In this document: positions 52,201 to 60,773 of the stretch, piece after piece
Position numbering within the stretch: the first letter of the stretch is position 1
Layout: each line of letters starts with the position of its first letter
DNA from: Pseudomonas sp. R28(2017)
GTDB lineage: Bacteria > Pseudomonadota > Gammaproteobacteria > Pseudomonadales > Pseudomonadaceae
NCBI RefSeq assembly: GCF_002112505.1
Contig: NZ_NEHW01000022.1
Coordinates: forward strand, 1 to 64,000
Direction: 5' to 3'
DNA: 64,000 nt
Position numbers and translations under genes: made by a program
The notes under the pieces: generated by a model
Told to the model about the DNA's origin: nothing
Databases searched by the model: none
What the model saw: the letters and a program-made list of their open reading frames with translations, nothing else

Positions 52201-55200
52201 AGCTGCAGGCGCACCTGCCGGACTACATGGTGCCGGTGGCATTCGTCGAGCTGCAGGCCCTGCCACTGACCGCCAACGGCAAGCTCGACCGCCGCGCCTT
52301 GCCCAGGCCCGAGCGTTCGGCGCTGTTCGAGCAAGGCCACGAGCCCCCTGAAGGCGAACTGGAACACGCCCTGGCACAGATCTGGGCCGAGTTGCTGCAG
52401 GTCGAGCAGGTGGGGCGGCGTGACCACTTCTTCACCCTTGGCGGGCATTCGCTGCTGGCCATGCGCATGGTTTCGCAGGTGCGCCTGCGCCTGGGCGTGG
52501 AACTGCCCCTGGCCGAGCTGTTCGCCAATGCCGAACTGGCGGCCGTGGCCCAGGTGCTGGCGGGGGCCGGGCGCAGCGAGCTGCCGGTGATCGTGCCGGT
52601 ACCCCGCGAGCAGCCGCTGCCGATGTCGTTCGCCCAGCAGCGGCTGTGGTTCCTGGCGCAGATGGACGGTGGCAACCAGGCCTACAACGTGCCGCTGGCC
52701 CTGGGCCTGCGCGGGCCGCTGGATGACGACGCCCTGGAGTGCGCCCTGTTGCGCATCGTCGAGCGCCATGAAACCCTGCGCAGCCACTTCGTGCCACGCG
52801 ATGACAGCGCCGAGGTGATCATCGGCACGACGGCCGGTGCAGGGTGGTTCCAGCGCGAGGACATTGCCCCGGATGCAGTGCCCGGCAAGCTGCGCGAAGA
52901 GGCCGGCCGGCCCTTCGACCTGGCCCATGGGCCGTTGCTGCGGGTGCGCCTGCTGCGCCTGGATGCGCAGCACCATGTGCTGGCGTTGACCGTGCACCAT
53001 ATCGTTGCCGACGGCTGGTCGCTGGGGGTGCTGACACGAGAGCTGGGCGCCCTGTATCCGGCCCTGTGCCAAGGCCTGGACGACCCGCTGCCCGCGCTGG
53101 CCATCCAGTACGGCGACTATGCGGTGTGGCAGCGACGCTGGCTGGCCGGCGAGCAGTTGCAGCGCCAGGCCGATTACTGGCGCCAGGCGCTGGATGGCGC
53201 ACCGACCTTGTTGAAACTGCCGAGCGACCGGCCACGCCCCGAGCGCCAGGATTTCGCCGGGGCCAGCCTGCCGCTGCAACTGGACCCGCGCCTGGCGGCC
53301 GGCCTGCGCACCCTGGCCCTGCGCCACGGGGTCACCTTGTACATGACCGTGCTGGGCGCCTGGGCGGCCTTGCTGGCCAGGTTGGCCGGCCAGGACGAGG
53401 TGGTGATCGGCTGCCCGGTGGCCGGCCGTGGCCATGCTGAGCTCGAAGCGCTGGCGGGGCTGTTCGTCAACACCTTGGCCATACGCATCGACAGCGCTTC
53501 GGCCGCCACCACCGAGGCGTTGCTCGGCCAGGTCAAGGCCCGTGTGCTGGCGGCCCAGGCGCACCAGGACCTGCCGTTCGAGCAGGTGGTCGAAATCGTT
53601 CGGCCCGCCCGCAGCCTGGGCCACACGCCGTTGTTCCAGGTGACCCTGAACTGGCAGGCAACCCAGGGCGCTGCCTTGCAGCTGGATGGCTTGCAGCTCG
53701 AAGCCGTGGCGCAGGCCGCGCAGGTGGCCAAGTTCGACCTCACCCTGAACCTGGGCGAGCACGCTGATGTGCTGGCCGGCAGCCTCGATTACGCCACGGC
53801 GCTGTTTGACGAAGTGACCGTGCGGCGCTACCTGGGCTACCTGGAAACCTTGCTGTGGGCGATGGTCGGCAACGACCAGATGCCGCTGGAGCAGGTTGAC
53901 CTGCTTGGCCAAGAAGAACGCCATACCCTGCTGCACCGTTACAATGCGACCGCAGCGGATTACCCACGTGAGCTGAGCGTGGCACGCCTGTTCGAGCAGC
54001 GTGTGGCCCGTCATCCGCTGGCCCTGGCGGCGGTGCACGGCCAGCAGGCGGTCAGCTATGGCGAGCTCAACCTGCAGGCCAACCGCCTGGCCCATTACCT
54101 GATCGCCGAAGGCGTGGCCCCCGGCGCGCGCGTGGCGATCCTGCTGCCGCGCTCGCTGCCCTTGCTGGTGGCGCAACTGGCGGTGCTCAAGTGTGCGGCG
54201 GTGTATGTGCCGCTGGATATCCATGCGCCGGTCGAGCGCCAAGCGTTCATGGTCGAAGATTGCCAGGCGGTGATGCTGTTGACCCAGGCCGATACCTTGG
54301 CGAACTTCCCGGTACGCCGGGTGGACCTCGACGCGCAGGTACTCGACCTGCAAGCCGGGCACAACCCGGGCCTGGCGCAGGAAGCGGGCAATGCGGCCTA
54401 CGTGATGTATACCTCGGGCACCACCGGCAAGCCGAAGGGCGTATGCGTGCCGCAGCGCGGTATCACCCGCCTGGTGCTGAACAACGGCTACGCCGACTTC
54501 AATGCCCGGGACCGCATCGCCTTTGCCTCCAACCCGGCATTCGATGCCAGCACCATGGACGTGTGGGGCGCGCTGCTCAACGGCGGGCAGGTGCGGGTGA
54601 TCGATCACCAGACCCTGGTCGACCCTCAGCGTTTCGCCCAGGCGCTGGTGGATGACGGCATCACCGTGCTGTTCCTGACCACGGCGCTGTTCAACCAGTA
54701 CGTCCAGCTGCTGCCCGATGCGCTGGCGGGCCTGCGCATCCTCATCAGCGGCGGCGAGCGTGCCGAACCGGCGGCTTTCCGGGCGTTGCTGGAGCGAGCG
54801 CCGGGCCTGCGCCTGCTCAATGGCTACGGGCCGACCGAGACCACGACCTTCGCCGTGGCCTGCACTGTCCAGGCGCTGGCATTGAATGCCACCCAGGTAC
54901 CGATTGGCCAACCGATCGGCAACACCCAGGTCTATGTGCTCGATGCCCATTGCCAGCTGGTGCCGCGCGGGGTGGTCGGCGAGCTGTACATTGGCGGCGA
55001 CGGTGTGGCACTGGGTTATCTCAATCGGCCTGAACTTACCGCCGAGCGCTTCATCGACGACCCGTTCAGCCAGCGGCCCGGGGCCAGGCTCTATCGAACC
55101 GGCGATCTGGTGCGCTGGCAGCCTGACGGCCAGCTGGAATGCCTGGGCCGCAATGACGACCAGGTGAAGATCCGCGGCTTTCGCATCGAACTGGGAGAGA

Positions 55201-58200
55201 TCAGGCAACAGCTGTCGCAGTGCCCGGGCATTGGTGACGTGCAGGTTTCGGCGATACCGGACGGGCAAGGGCCGCTGCGCCTGGTTGCCTGGTTCACCCG
55301 CCACGACGCGGCGCTCGATGCCAGCGCCTTGCGCGGCTTCCTGCGCGGTCGGCTGCCCGACTACATGCTGCCGGGTGCCTATGTGGCACTGGCGCGGATG
55401 CCGCTGACCAACAATGGCAAGGTCGACCACAAGGCGCTACCGCTCCCTGGCCCGCAGGACTTTGCTGCAGCGGCCTACGAAGCGCCGCAAGGCGAACGCG
55501 AAACCGTGTTGGCTCAGCTGTGGGGGGAACTGCTGCAGCTGGAGCGGGTTGGGCGCCAGGACCGCTTCTTCGAGCTGGGCGGCCACTCGTTGCTGGCCAT
55601 GCGCATGCTGGCCCAGGTGCGCCAGCGTCTGGGGCTGGAGCTGGCACTGGGCGAGCTGTTCGCCGATGACAGCCTGGCAGCGGTCGCGGCCAGCCTGGGC
55701 AGCCACGCCGAGCGCGCCTTGCCGGCGATCCAGCCGGGCCCACGGCTGGGCAGCCTGCCGCTGTCGTTCGCCCAGCAGCGGCTGTGGTTCCTGGCGCAGA
55801 TGAGCGAGGGCAGCACGGCCTATCACATTCCCCTTGGGTTGCACCTGCACGGGGCGCTGGATACGTTGGCGCTGGAGCGGGCATTGCGGCGCGTGGTGGA
55901 ACGTCACGAGAGCCTGCGCAGCCACTTTGTGGCGCAGGATGGCCAGCCGCGTGTGGTGCTGGCGGCGGATGCCCGTGGTTTCCAGCTGGTCAGGGAAGAT
56001 GCGCGCGAGTTGGGCGAACAGGCGCTGGCGCAGCTGCTCGAACAGGCCGGCAGCGAACCCTTCGCGCTGAACCATGACCTGCCGATTCGTGGCCGTTTGC
56101 TGCAACGGGCCGAGGATCACCACATCCTGCTGCTGACCGTGCACCACTTGGTAGCCGATGGCTGGTCGCTGGCTGTGCTGCTGCGCGAACTGGGCCAGCT
56201 GTACCCGGCGTTCAGCGCTGATCGCGACGACCCGCTGCCGGCTTTGCCGGTGCAGTACCTGGATTACGCCTTGTGGCAGCGCCGCTGGCTGAGTGCTGAA
56301 GCCTTGCAGCGCCAGGCCGATTATTGGCGTGAGCAGTTGGCCGGGGCGCCGACGCTGGTGAGCCTGCCCTGGGACCGGCCGCGGCCGGAGCGCCAGCAGT
56401 ATGCCGGTGACAGCATTGTGCTCAGCCTGGGGCCGCGCCTGAGCGATGAGCTCAAGGCCGTGTGCCGGGCCCAAGGGGTGACCCCGTACATGCTGTTCAT
56501 GGCGGCGTGGGCGGTATTGCTGACGCGCCTGGCCGGGCAGGATGAAGTCGTGATTGGCTCACCATTGGCCAACCGTCGTCAGGCCGAGGTCGATGGCCTG
56601 ATCGGCATGTTCGTCAATTCCATCGCCGTGCGCGTGGACACGTCGGGTACACCGGATGTGGCCACGTTGCTGGCGCGGGTCAAGGCTGCCGTGCTGAACG
56701 GGCAGGCGCATCAGGACCTGCCCTTCGAGCAGGTGGTCGAGGCCGTGCGCCCGCCACGCAGCCTGGCCCATACGCCGCTGTACCAGGTATCGCTGGACTG
56801 GGACGCAACGCCCGAGCGCCAGGCCTTGCAGCTGGGCGACCTGGCGGTGACGGCCGTGGGCGGGCAGGCGCGTATCGCCAAGTTCGACCTTAGCCTGAGC
56901 CTGGGTGAAGATGCCGATGGCTTCAGTGGCGGCATCGTGTTTGCCACCGCGCTGTTCGATCGGGCCACTGTCGAACGCTATGTGGGGTATCTGGAGCAAT
57001 TGCTGTGGACCTTCGCCGAAGGCGAGCGCGCCGTTCCGGCTCACACAGGGCTGCCGAATGCCGATGAGCGCAAGCGGCTGTTGCTGGAGTTCAACGACAG
57101 CGCAGTCGATTACGACCTAGAGCAGACCTTGCATGGTTTGATCGAGGTGCAGGTGGCGCGTACACCGGATGCACTTGCCGTGCGGGCTGACGAGGGTGAA
57201 CTGAGTTATCGCCAGCTCAACGAGCAGGCCAACCGACTCGCGCATCACCTGATCGCCCTGGGCGTCAAACCGGATGATCGTGTGGCGATCTGTGTCGAAC
57301 GTGGCCTGTCGATGGTGGTCGGGTTGCTGGCCATTCTCAAGGCCGGGGGTGCTTACGTGCCGGTCGACCCGGATTACCCGGCCGAGCGTGTGCGTCATAT
57401 GCTCAGCGACAGCGCGCCAGTGGCGGTGCTGGTGCATGCGGCGACCCGCCATGTGCCGGATGCCGGGCAGATCATCGATCTGGATCAGCCCAGCTGGAAT
57501 GACCAGCCTGCAAGTAACCCCGTGATTGCAGGCCTGACGCCACAACATTTGGCCTACGTGATCTACACCTCCGGTTCGACCGGTCTGCCCAAAGGCGTGA
57601 TGAACGAACATGCCGGCGTGGTGAACCGCCTGCTGTGGATGCAGGATGCCTATCAGCTTGGCGCCGATGACGTGGTGTTGCAGAAAACCCCGTTCAGCTT
57701 CGACGTGTCGGTGTGGGAATTCCTCTGGCCGCTGCAGACCGGTGCGCGCCTGGTCATGGCCCGCCCGGGAGGCCATCGTGATCCCGAGTACCTGCGCCAG
57801 ATCATCCAGGACGAACGCATCACCACCTTGCACTTCGTGCCGTCGATGCTGGATGTGTTCCTGTCTTCCACAGCAAACACCCCCCCTGTGGGAGCGGGTT
57901 CACCCGCGAACACCGGCGAAGCCGGTGCCATGCACCGCGCTGGCTTCTTCGCGGGCAAGCCCGCTCCCACAGGGACGGTGCAGGTTCTCAAGCGCGTGCT
58001 GTGCAGCGGTGAAGCCTTGCCGGGCAGCCTGGTGCGCCGCTTCCACGCCCAGTTGCCAGCCGTAGAGCTGCACAACCTCTACGGCCCGACCGAAGCGGCA
58101 GTGGATGTCAGCGCCTGGCACTGCTTAACCGCCCCCGACAACACCCCGATCGGCAAACCCATCGCCAATACCACGCTGTACGTGCTCGATGGCCAAGGCC

Positions 58201-60635
58201 AGCCGGTGCCGCAAGGTGTGGCCGGCGAGCTGTTCATCGGCGGTGTCCAGGTCGCCCGCGGCTACCTCAACCGCGCCGAGCTCACGGCAGAGCGCTTCAT
58301 CGACGATCCGTTCCACCCTGGCGGACGGCTGTACCGCACCGGCGACCTCGCTCGCCACCTGGCGGACGGCAACCTCGAATACCTGGGCCGCAACGACGAT
58401 CAGGTGAAAATCCGTGGCCTGCGCATCGAACTGGGCGAAATCCAGGCCGGCCTGACCGCCATCGACGGTATCAAGGAAGCCGTGGTCGTGGCCCGTGATC
58501 AGCGCCTGGTCGCGTACTACACCGGCGAATCGAAAACCATGGAGGCCTTGCGCACGGCACTGCTCGCGCACCTGCCGGAATTCATGGTCCCGGCGCTGTT
58601 CATGCACCTCGAAACGCTGCCGCTGAGCCCCAACGGCAAGCTTGACCGCAAGGCGCTGCCCGCACCCGAGGCGGCCGAGGAGCGCCCGTACGAAGCCCCG
58701 GTCGGTGAAACCGAAACCCTGTTGGCCGCGCTCTGGCGCGAGCTGCTGGGTGTGGAACGGGTAGGGCGCCACGACAACTTCTTCGAACTGGGCGGCCACT
58801 CGCTGGCAGCGATTCGGCTGATCGACAAGCTTGGCAAGGCCGGCCTGATGGCCGCGATCAATGACGTGTTCCAGCAGCCCAGCGTAGCGGCGCTTGCCCA
58901 GCATCTGGGGGCCGGCCACCCCGGTCAGGCACAGACAGTGGTGAATGTGCGTGCCAGCGGTACCCAGGCGCCGTTGTTCCTGGTCCACGAATTCACCGGC
59001 CTGGACTTCTACTTCCCGGTGCTGGGCCAGCACCTGCCGGGGGACTTCCCGATCTACGGCCTGCCGGGTATCCCGTGTGGTGAAGCCCAACCGCGTACGC
59101 TGGAGTGCCTGGCACGCTACCAGATCGCGCAGCTGCGCAAGGTCCAGCCCCACGGCCCTTATCGCCTGGCAGGCTGGTCGTTTGGTGGCGTACTGGCCTT
59201 CGAGATGGCCAACCAGCTGCTGGGTGCGGACGAGGGGGTCGAATTCCTTGGCCTGATCGATACCTACGTGCCGCGCCTGGCCGATCAGGGCAAGGCCCGC
59301 TGGCAGGGGCCGCGGGCCCTGGAAAACCAGCTGCTGCTCAACTGCAACCGTTTCTGGCATACCCAGGGCGAGGCGGGGACCGCGCCGTTGGCGCAGCTGC
59401 AGCGCCTGGAGGCCCAGCACAGCGACTTCGCCAGCCTGCTTGCCAGTTGCCGAGAACACCATCTGCTCTACGGCTTGTGGTCGAGCATGAGCGATGTGCA
59501 GTTGCGCCACTACTTCGAGCGCGAACTGGCCCACGGTCACGCCATGGCCCATTACCGCCTGGCGCCACTCGATATGCCGGTGCACCTGTTCCGCGCCGAG
59601 CAAGGCAGCGACAGCCTGTCGAGCCTGGGCTGGCACGAGGCGTTGCCGACCCAGGCGTTGCTCGAATGCGACGTCCCCGGCGACCACCGCAGCATGATGC
59701 AGGAACCCCACGTAGCGGCGCTGGGCGCAGCGATGGTCCAGGCACTGGCAAGGCTGCCGGCGGCTGCCGAGCAGCCGGCTCATCAACCGTTGGTGGCGAT
59801 CCAGACCGGGCAGCCGGGCCACGCACCGGTGTTCTGCGTGCCCGGTGCCGGCGATAGCGTCACCAGTTTCATTGGCCTGGCCGAGGCCCTGGGGCCGGAT
59901 TGGCCGCTGTACGGCCTGCAGGCGCGCGGCCTGGATGGCAGTCGGGTGCCGCACAGTACGGTGGAGGCTGCTGCCGACTGCCACCTGCAGGCCATCGAGG
60001 CGCTCTACCCGCAAGGCCCGCTCAACCTGGTCGGCCATTCGTTCGGAGGCTGGGTCGCGCATGCCCTGGCCGCGCGCTTCGAAGCCAAGGGCCGCCAGGT
60101 GCGTTCGCTGACCCTGATCGACAGCGAGGCGCCGGGTGAGGGGGGCTCATGCGGCAGGCCTTACACCTTCGGCGAGGCGCTGCAAAAGCTGATCGATGCA
60201 CTGCAGCTGTCCACCGGCAAGGCCTTGGGCATCGAGCCGCAGGCCTTCGCCCAGGTCAGCGACGACGAGCAAGTGCGCCAGTTGCATGCGGCCATGGTGC
60301 GAATCGGCCTGCTGCCGGCACGTTCGACCCCGCGGGCGCTGGAGGGCACGGTGCGCACCTTCGCCACGGCACTGCGCACCCGCTACCAGCCGGGTTTGAG
60401 CTACAGCGGGCCTGTAGAGCTGGTGCTGGTGGATGACCCGAGCCTGGACCCGGCCGGCAACGCCGCTGAACAGGCGGCGATGCACGCCGGCTGGCAGGCG
60501 CTGATGCCGCAACTGGCGCTGTGGCAGGGGCCGGGCGACCACTTCAGCATCCTCAAGGTGCCGGACGTGTTCAGCCTGGCGGCCTGGTGGCACGACGGCC
60601 AGGCGCTGCAGCAAGGCAAGGTGACGCAGCAATAG
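49224..60635 (+). CDS. psoC: Putisolvin-type lipopeptide synthetase C (modules 10-12, tandem TE)
   Basis: This is a 3803-residue NRPS: TubC-like docking domain (MSINQLLATLSANNVQLALK), then three C-A-T modules and two thioesterases. The first C domain (HHIAMDH) is of the dual type; the second and third (HHIVADGWS, HHLVADGWS, both preceded by SFAQQRLWFLAQM) are LCL. Codes: DAWFLGNVVK (Leu), DAMFIGGTFK (Val/Ile), DVWHLSLVDK (Ser). The Ser A domain (about 2630-3146) holds an in-frame REPIN at about 2887-2917. TE1 has GWSFGG (Ser3319) and TE2 GHSFGG (Ser3606); tandem TEs are standard for Pseudomonas cyclic lipopeptides and release the ring. The start is GTG 49224, with GGAG at 49212-49215 (8 nt) and GTGA overlap with psoB, although the frame stays open to 49032. 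Confidence 0.92.
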   Translation: MSINQLLATLSANNVQLALKDGQLVVQGNRQALTDAALVARLREHKPALVALIESGEYVAVKQGAVHVPGNLIPPGCTRITPALVNLVDLDQDTLDRLVAEIPGGAANVQDLYPLAPLQQGMLFHHASANGHDPYVMQARFVFASEARLQAFAEALRGVIARHDILRTSVHWAGLETPLQVVWRQADLQVLELPGDDPARGWLELTQAPLMRLLREAPEADGRLSATLQFHHIAMDHSALEVVRHELIAFLTGEDHGLGTPVPFRNYVAQAVLGVSEAQHEAFFREMLGDIDEATLAYGIQDVQGNGGSQQEHMIDLPLALCQRLRAHARSLGVSVASVFHLAWGRVLGGLTGRERVVFGTVLMGRLLGAEATDRALGIFINTLPLRVDLNDSDLPTAIRATHQRLSALMRHEHAPLALAQRCSGVAAPAPLFNALLNYRHSAVGASAPRRAALAGIDIVDSAEATNYPLTLSVDDLGEAFRLTLLASAEVPAERVCAYLQQTLESLLQAPDAQVLALQMLPGSERQALLEGFNDHASRFEATLTLHQRIEHQAHAHPDSLAATCGEQTLGYADLNRQANALAHRLIALGVRPDDRVAVVACRGLQTLVGLLAVLKAGAGYVPIDPAHPDERVHYLLSDSAPVVVLTLQALRGRLGAVEVPVLLLDQPDWPALVSNPTVSALGASQLAYVIYTSGSTGQPKGVMVEHRTVNNLVDWHCRAFDLCHGRHTSCLAGFGFDAMAWEVWPALCAGATLHLAPPANGHEDLDAMLAWWRSQPLDVSFLPTPVAEYAFSHQLEHPTLRTLLIGGDRLRQFNRTQRFAVVNNYGPTETTVVASSGVVEAGGVLHIGRPVDNARLYVLDAQRQPVALGVPGELYIGGAGVARGYLNRPELTAERFLDDPFNPGGRMYRSGDLVRWLADGTLDYLGRNDDQVKIRGVRIELGEIESRLASLPGINEAVVLAREDQPGQPRLVAYFTPQPDVEAATPEGLRAQLQAHLPDYMVPVAFVELQALPLTANGKLDRRALPRPERSALFEQGHEPPEGELEHALAQIWAELLQVEQVGRRDHFFTLGGHSLLAMRMVSQVRLRLGVELPLAELFANAELAAVAQVLAGAGRSELPVIVPVPREQPLPMSFAQQRLWFLAQMDGGNQAYNVPLALGLRGPLDDDALECALLRIVERHETLRSHFVPRDDSAEVIIGTTAGAGWFQREDIAPDAVPGKLREEAGRPFDLAHGPLLRVRLLRLDAQHHVLALTVHHIVADGWSLGVLTRELGALYPALCQGLDDPLPALAIQYGDYAVWQRRWLAGEQLQRQADYWRQALDGAPTLLKLPSDRPRPERQDFAGASLPLQLDPRLAAGLRTLALRHGVTLYMTVLGAWAALLARLAGQDEVVIGCPVAGRGHAELEALAGLFVNTLAIRIDSASAATTEALLGQVKARVLAAQAHQDLPFEQVVEIVRPARSLGHTPLFQVTLNWQATQGAALQLDGLQLEAVAQAAQVAKFDLTLNLGEHADVLAGSLDYATALFDEVTVRRYLGYLETLLWAMVGNDQMPLEQVDLLGQEERHTLLHRYNATAADYPRELSVARLFEQRVARHPLALAAVHGQQAVSYGELNLQANRLAHYLIAEGVAPGARVAILLPRSLPLLVAQLAVLKCAAVYVPLDIHAPVERQAFMVEDCQAVMLLTQADTLANFPVRRVDLDAQVLDLQAGHNPGLAQEAGNAAYVMYTSGTTGKPKGVCVPQRGITRLVLNNGYADFNARDRIAFASNPAFDASTMDVWGALLNGGQVRVIDHQTLVDPQRFAQALVDDGITVLFLTTALFNQYVQLLPDALAGLRILISGGERAEPAAFRALLERAPGLRLLNGYGPTETTTFAVACTVQALALNATQVPIGQPIGNTQVYVLDAHCQLVPRGVVGELYIGGDGVALGYLNRPELTAERFIDDPFSQRPGARLYRTGDLVRWQPDGQLECLGRNDDQVKIRGFRIELGEIRQQLSQCPGIGDVQVSAIPDGQGPLRLVAWFTRHDAALDASALRGFLRGRLPDYMLPGAYVALARMPLTNNGKVDHKALPLPGPQDFAAAAYEAPQGERETVLAQLWGELLQLERVGRQDRFFELGGHSLLAMRMLAQVRQRLGLELALGELFADDSLAAVAASLGSHAERALPAIQPGPRLGSLPLSFAQQRLWFLAQMSEGSTAYHIPLGLHLHGALDTLALERALRRVVERHESLRSHFVAQDGQPRVVLAADARGFQLVREDARELGEQALAQLLEQAGSEPFALNHDLPIRGRLLQRAEDHHILLLTVHHLVADGWSLAVLLRELGQLYPAFSADRDDPLPALPVQYLDYALWQRRWLSAEALQRQADYWREQLAGAPTLVSLPWDRPRPERQQYAGDSIVLSLGPRLSDELKAVCRAQGVTPYMLFMAAWAVLLTRLAGQDEVVIGSPLANRRQAEVDGLIGMFVNSIAVRVDTSGTPDVATLLARVKAAVLNGQAHQDLPFEQVVEAVRPPRSLAHTPLYQVSLDWDATPERQALQLGDLAVTAVGGQARIAKFDLSLSLGEDADGFSGGIVFATALFDRATVERYVGYLEQLLWTFAEGERAVPAHTGLPNADERKRLLLEFNDSAVDYDLEQTLHGLIEVQVARTPDALAVRADEGELSYRQLNEQANRLAHHLIALGVKPDDRVAICVERGLSMVVGLLAILKAGGAYVPVDPDYPAERVRHMLSDSAPVAVLVHAATRHVPDAGQIIDLDQPSWNDQPASNPVIAGLTPQHLAYVIYTSGSTGLPKGVMNEHAGVVNRLLWMQDAYQLGADDVVLQKTPFSFDVSVWEFLWPLQTGARLVMARPGGHRDPEYLRQIIQDERITTLHFVPSMLDVFLSSTANTPPVGAGSPANTGEAGAMHRAGFFAGKPAPTGTVQVLKRVLCSGEALPGSLVRRFHAQLPAVELHNLYGPTEAAVDVSAWHCLTAPDNTPIGKPIANTTLYVLDGQGQPVPQGVAGELFIGGVQVARGYLNRAELTAERFIDDPFHPGGRLYRTGDLARHLADGNLEYLGRNDDQVKIRGLRIELGEIQAGLTAIDGIKEAVVVARDQRLVAYYTGESKTMEALRTALLAHLPEFMVPALFMHLETLPLSPNGKLDRKALPAPEAAEERPYEAPVGETETLLAALWRELLGVERVGRHDNFFELGGHSLAAIRLIDKLGKAGLMAAINDVFQQPSVAALAQHLGAGHPGQAQTVVNVRASGTQAPLFLVHEFTGLDFYFPVLGQHLPGDFPIYGLPGIPCGEAQPRTLECLARYQIAQLRKVQPHGPYRLAGWSFGGVLAFEMANQLLGADEGVEFLGLIDTYVPRLADQGKARWQGPRALENQLLLNCNRFWHTQGEAGTAPLAQLQRLEAQHSDFASLLASCREHHLLYGLWSSMSDVQLRHYFERELAHGHAMAHYRLAPLDMPVHLFRAEQGSDSLSSLGWHEALPTQALLECDVPGDHRSMMQEPHVAALGAAMVQALARLPAAAEQPAHQPLVAIQTGQPGHAPVFCVPGAGDSVTSFIGLAEALGPDWPLYGLQARGLDGSRVPHSTVEAAADCHLQAIEALYPQGPLNLVGHSFGGWVAHALAARFEAKGRQVRSLTLIDSEAPGEGGSCGRPYTFGEALQKLIDALQLSTGKALGIEPQAFAQVSDDEQVRQLHAAMVRIGLLPARSTPRALEGTVRTFATALRTRYQPGLSYSGPVELVLVDDPSLDPAGNAAEQAAMHAGWQALMPQLALWQGPGDHFSILKVPDVFSLAAWWHDGQALQQGKVTQQ
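57090..58660 (+). repeat. Serine A-domain repeat unit, copy 3 (module 12)
   Basis: This is the third copy of the 1571-bp unit, here embedded in a different context. It is preceded by an LCL C domain unrelated to those before copies 1 and 2, and followed by a T domain that diverges after FFELGGHSL. The abrupt ends mark where an adenylation domain appears to have been exchanged. Confidence 0.85.
57885..57973. repeat. REPIN inside psoC coding sequence (module 12 Ser A domain)
   Basis: This 89-bp REP pair is identical to that at 48181-48269 and is read in the same frame, giving the same peptide PVGAGSPANTGEAGAMHRAG followed by FFAGKPAPTG. Confidence 0.93.
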
Positions 60636-60648
60636 AAGGAGCCTCGGC

Positions 60649-60726
60649 CCCCATGGGAGCGGGGTCACCTGCGAATGCGATTGTGGCTTTACCGACGCGT
60701 TCGCGGGTGAACCCGCTCCCACGGGG
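60649..60726. repeat. REPIN between psoC and macA
   Basis: A REP at 60649-60675 (CCCCATGGGAGCGGGGTCAC then CTGCGAA) and an inverted copy at 60700-60726 fill most of the 138-bp psoC-macA gap. The sequence is diverged from the copies inside the synthetases. It could form a stem in the transcript linking synthetase and exporter genes. Confidence 0.88.
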
Positions 60727-60773
60727 CAAGAGGCAAGCCGTTGATCATGTGTTCTGAATGGAAGTGAGTGTTC

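Noticed and set aside
38635..57973. Coding REPINs as assembly errors or gene-inactivating insertions
   Set aside because: All three are in frame, downstream motifs are intact, and two copies differ from the third, so a single artefact or a knock-out is unlikely.
20261..60635. Xantholysin, entolysin or WLIP type cluster
   Set aside because: These need 14 or 9 modules with other residue orders; 12 modules and the codes fit putisolvin.
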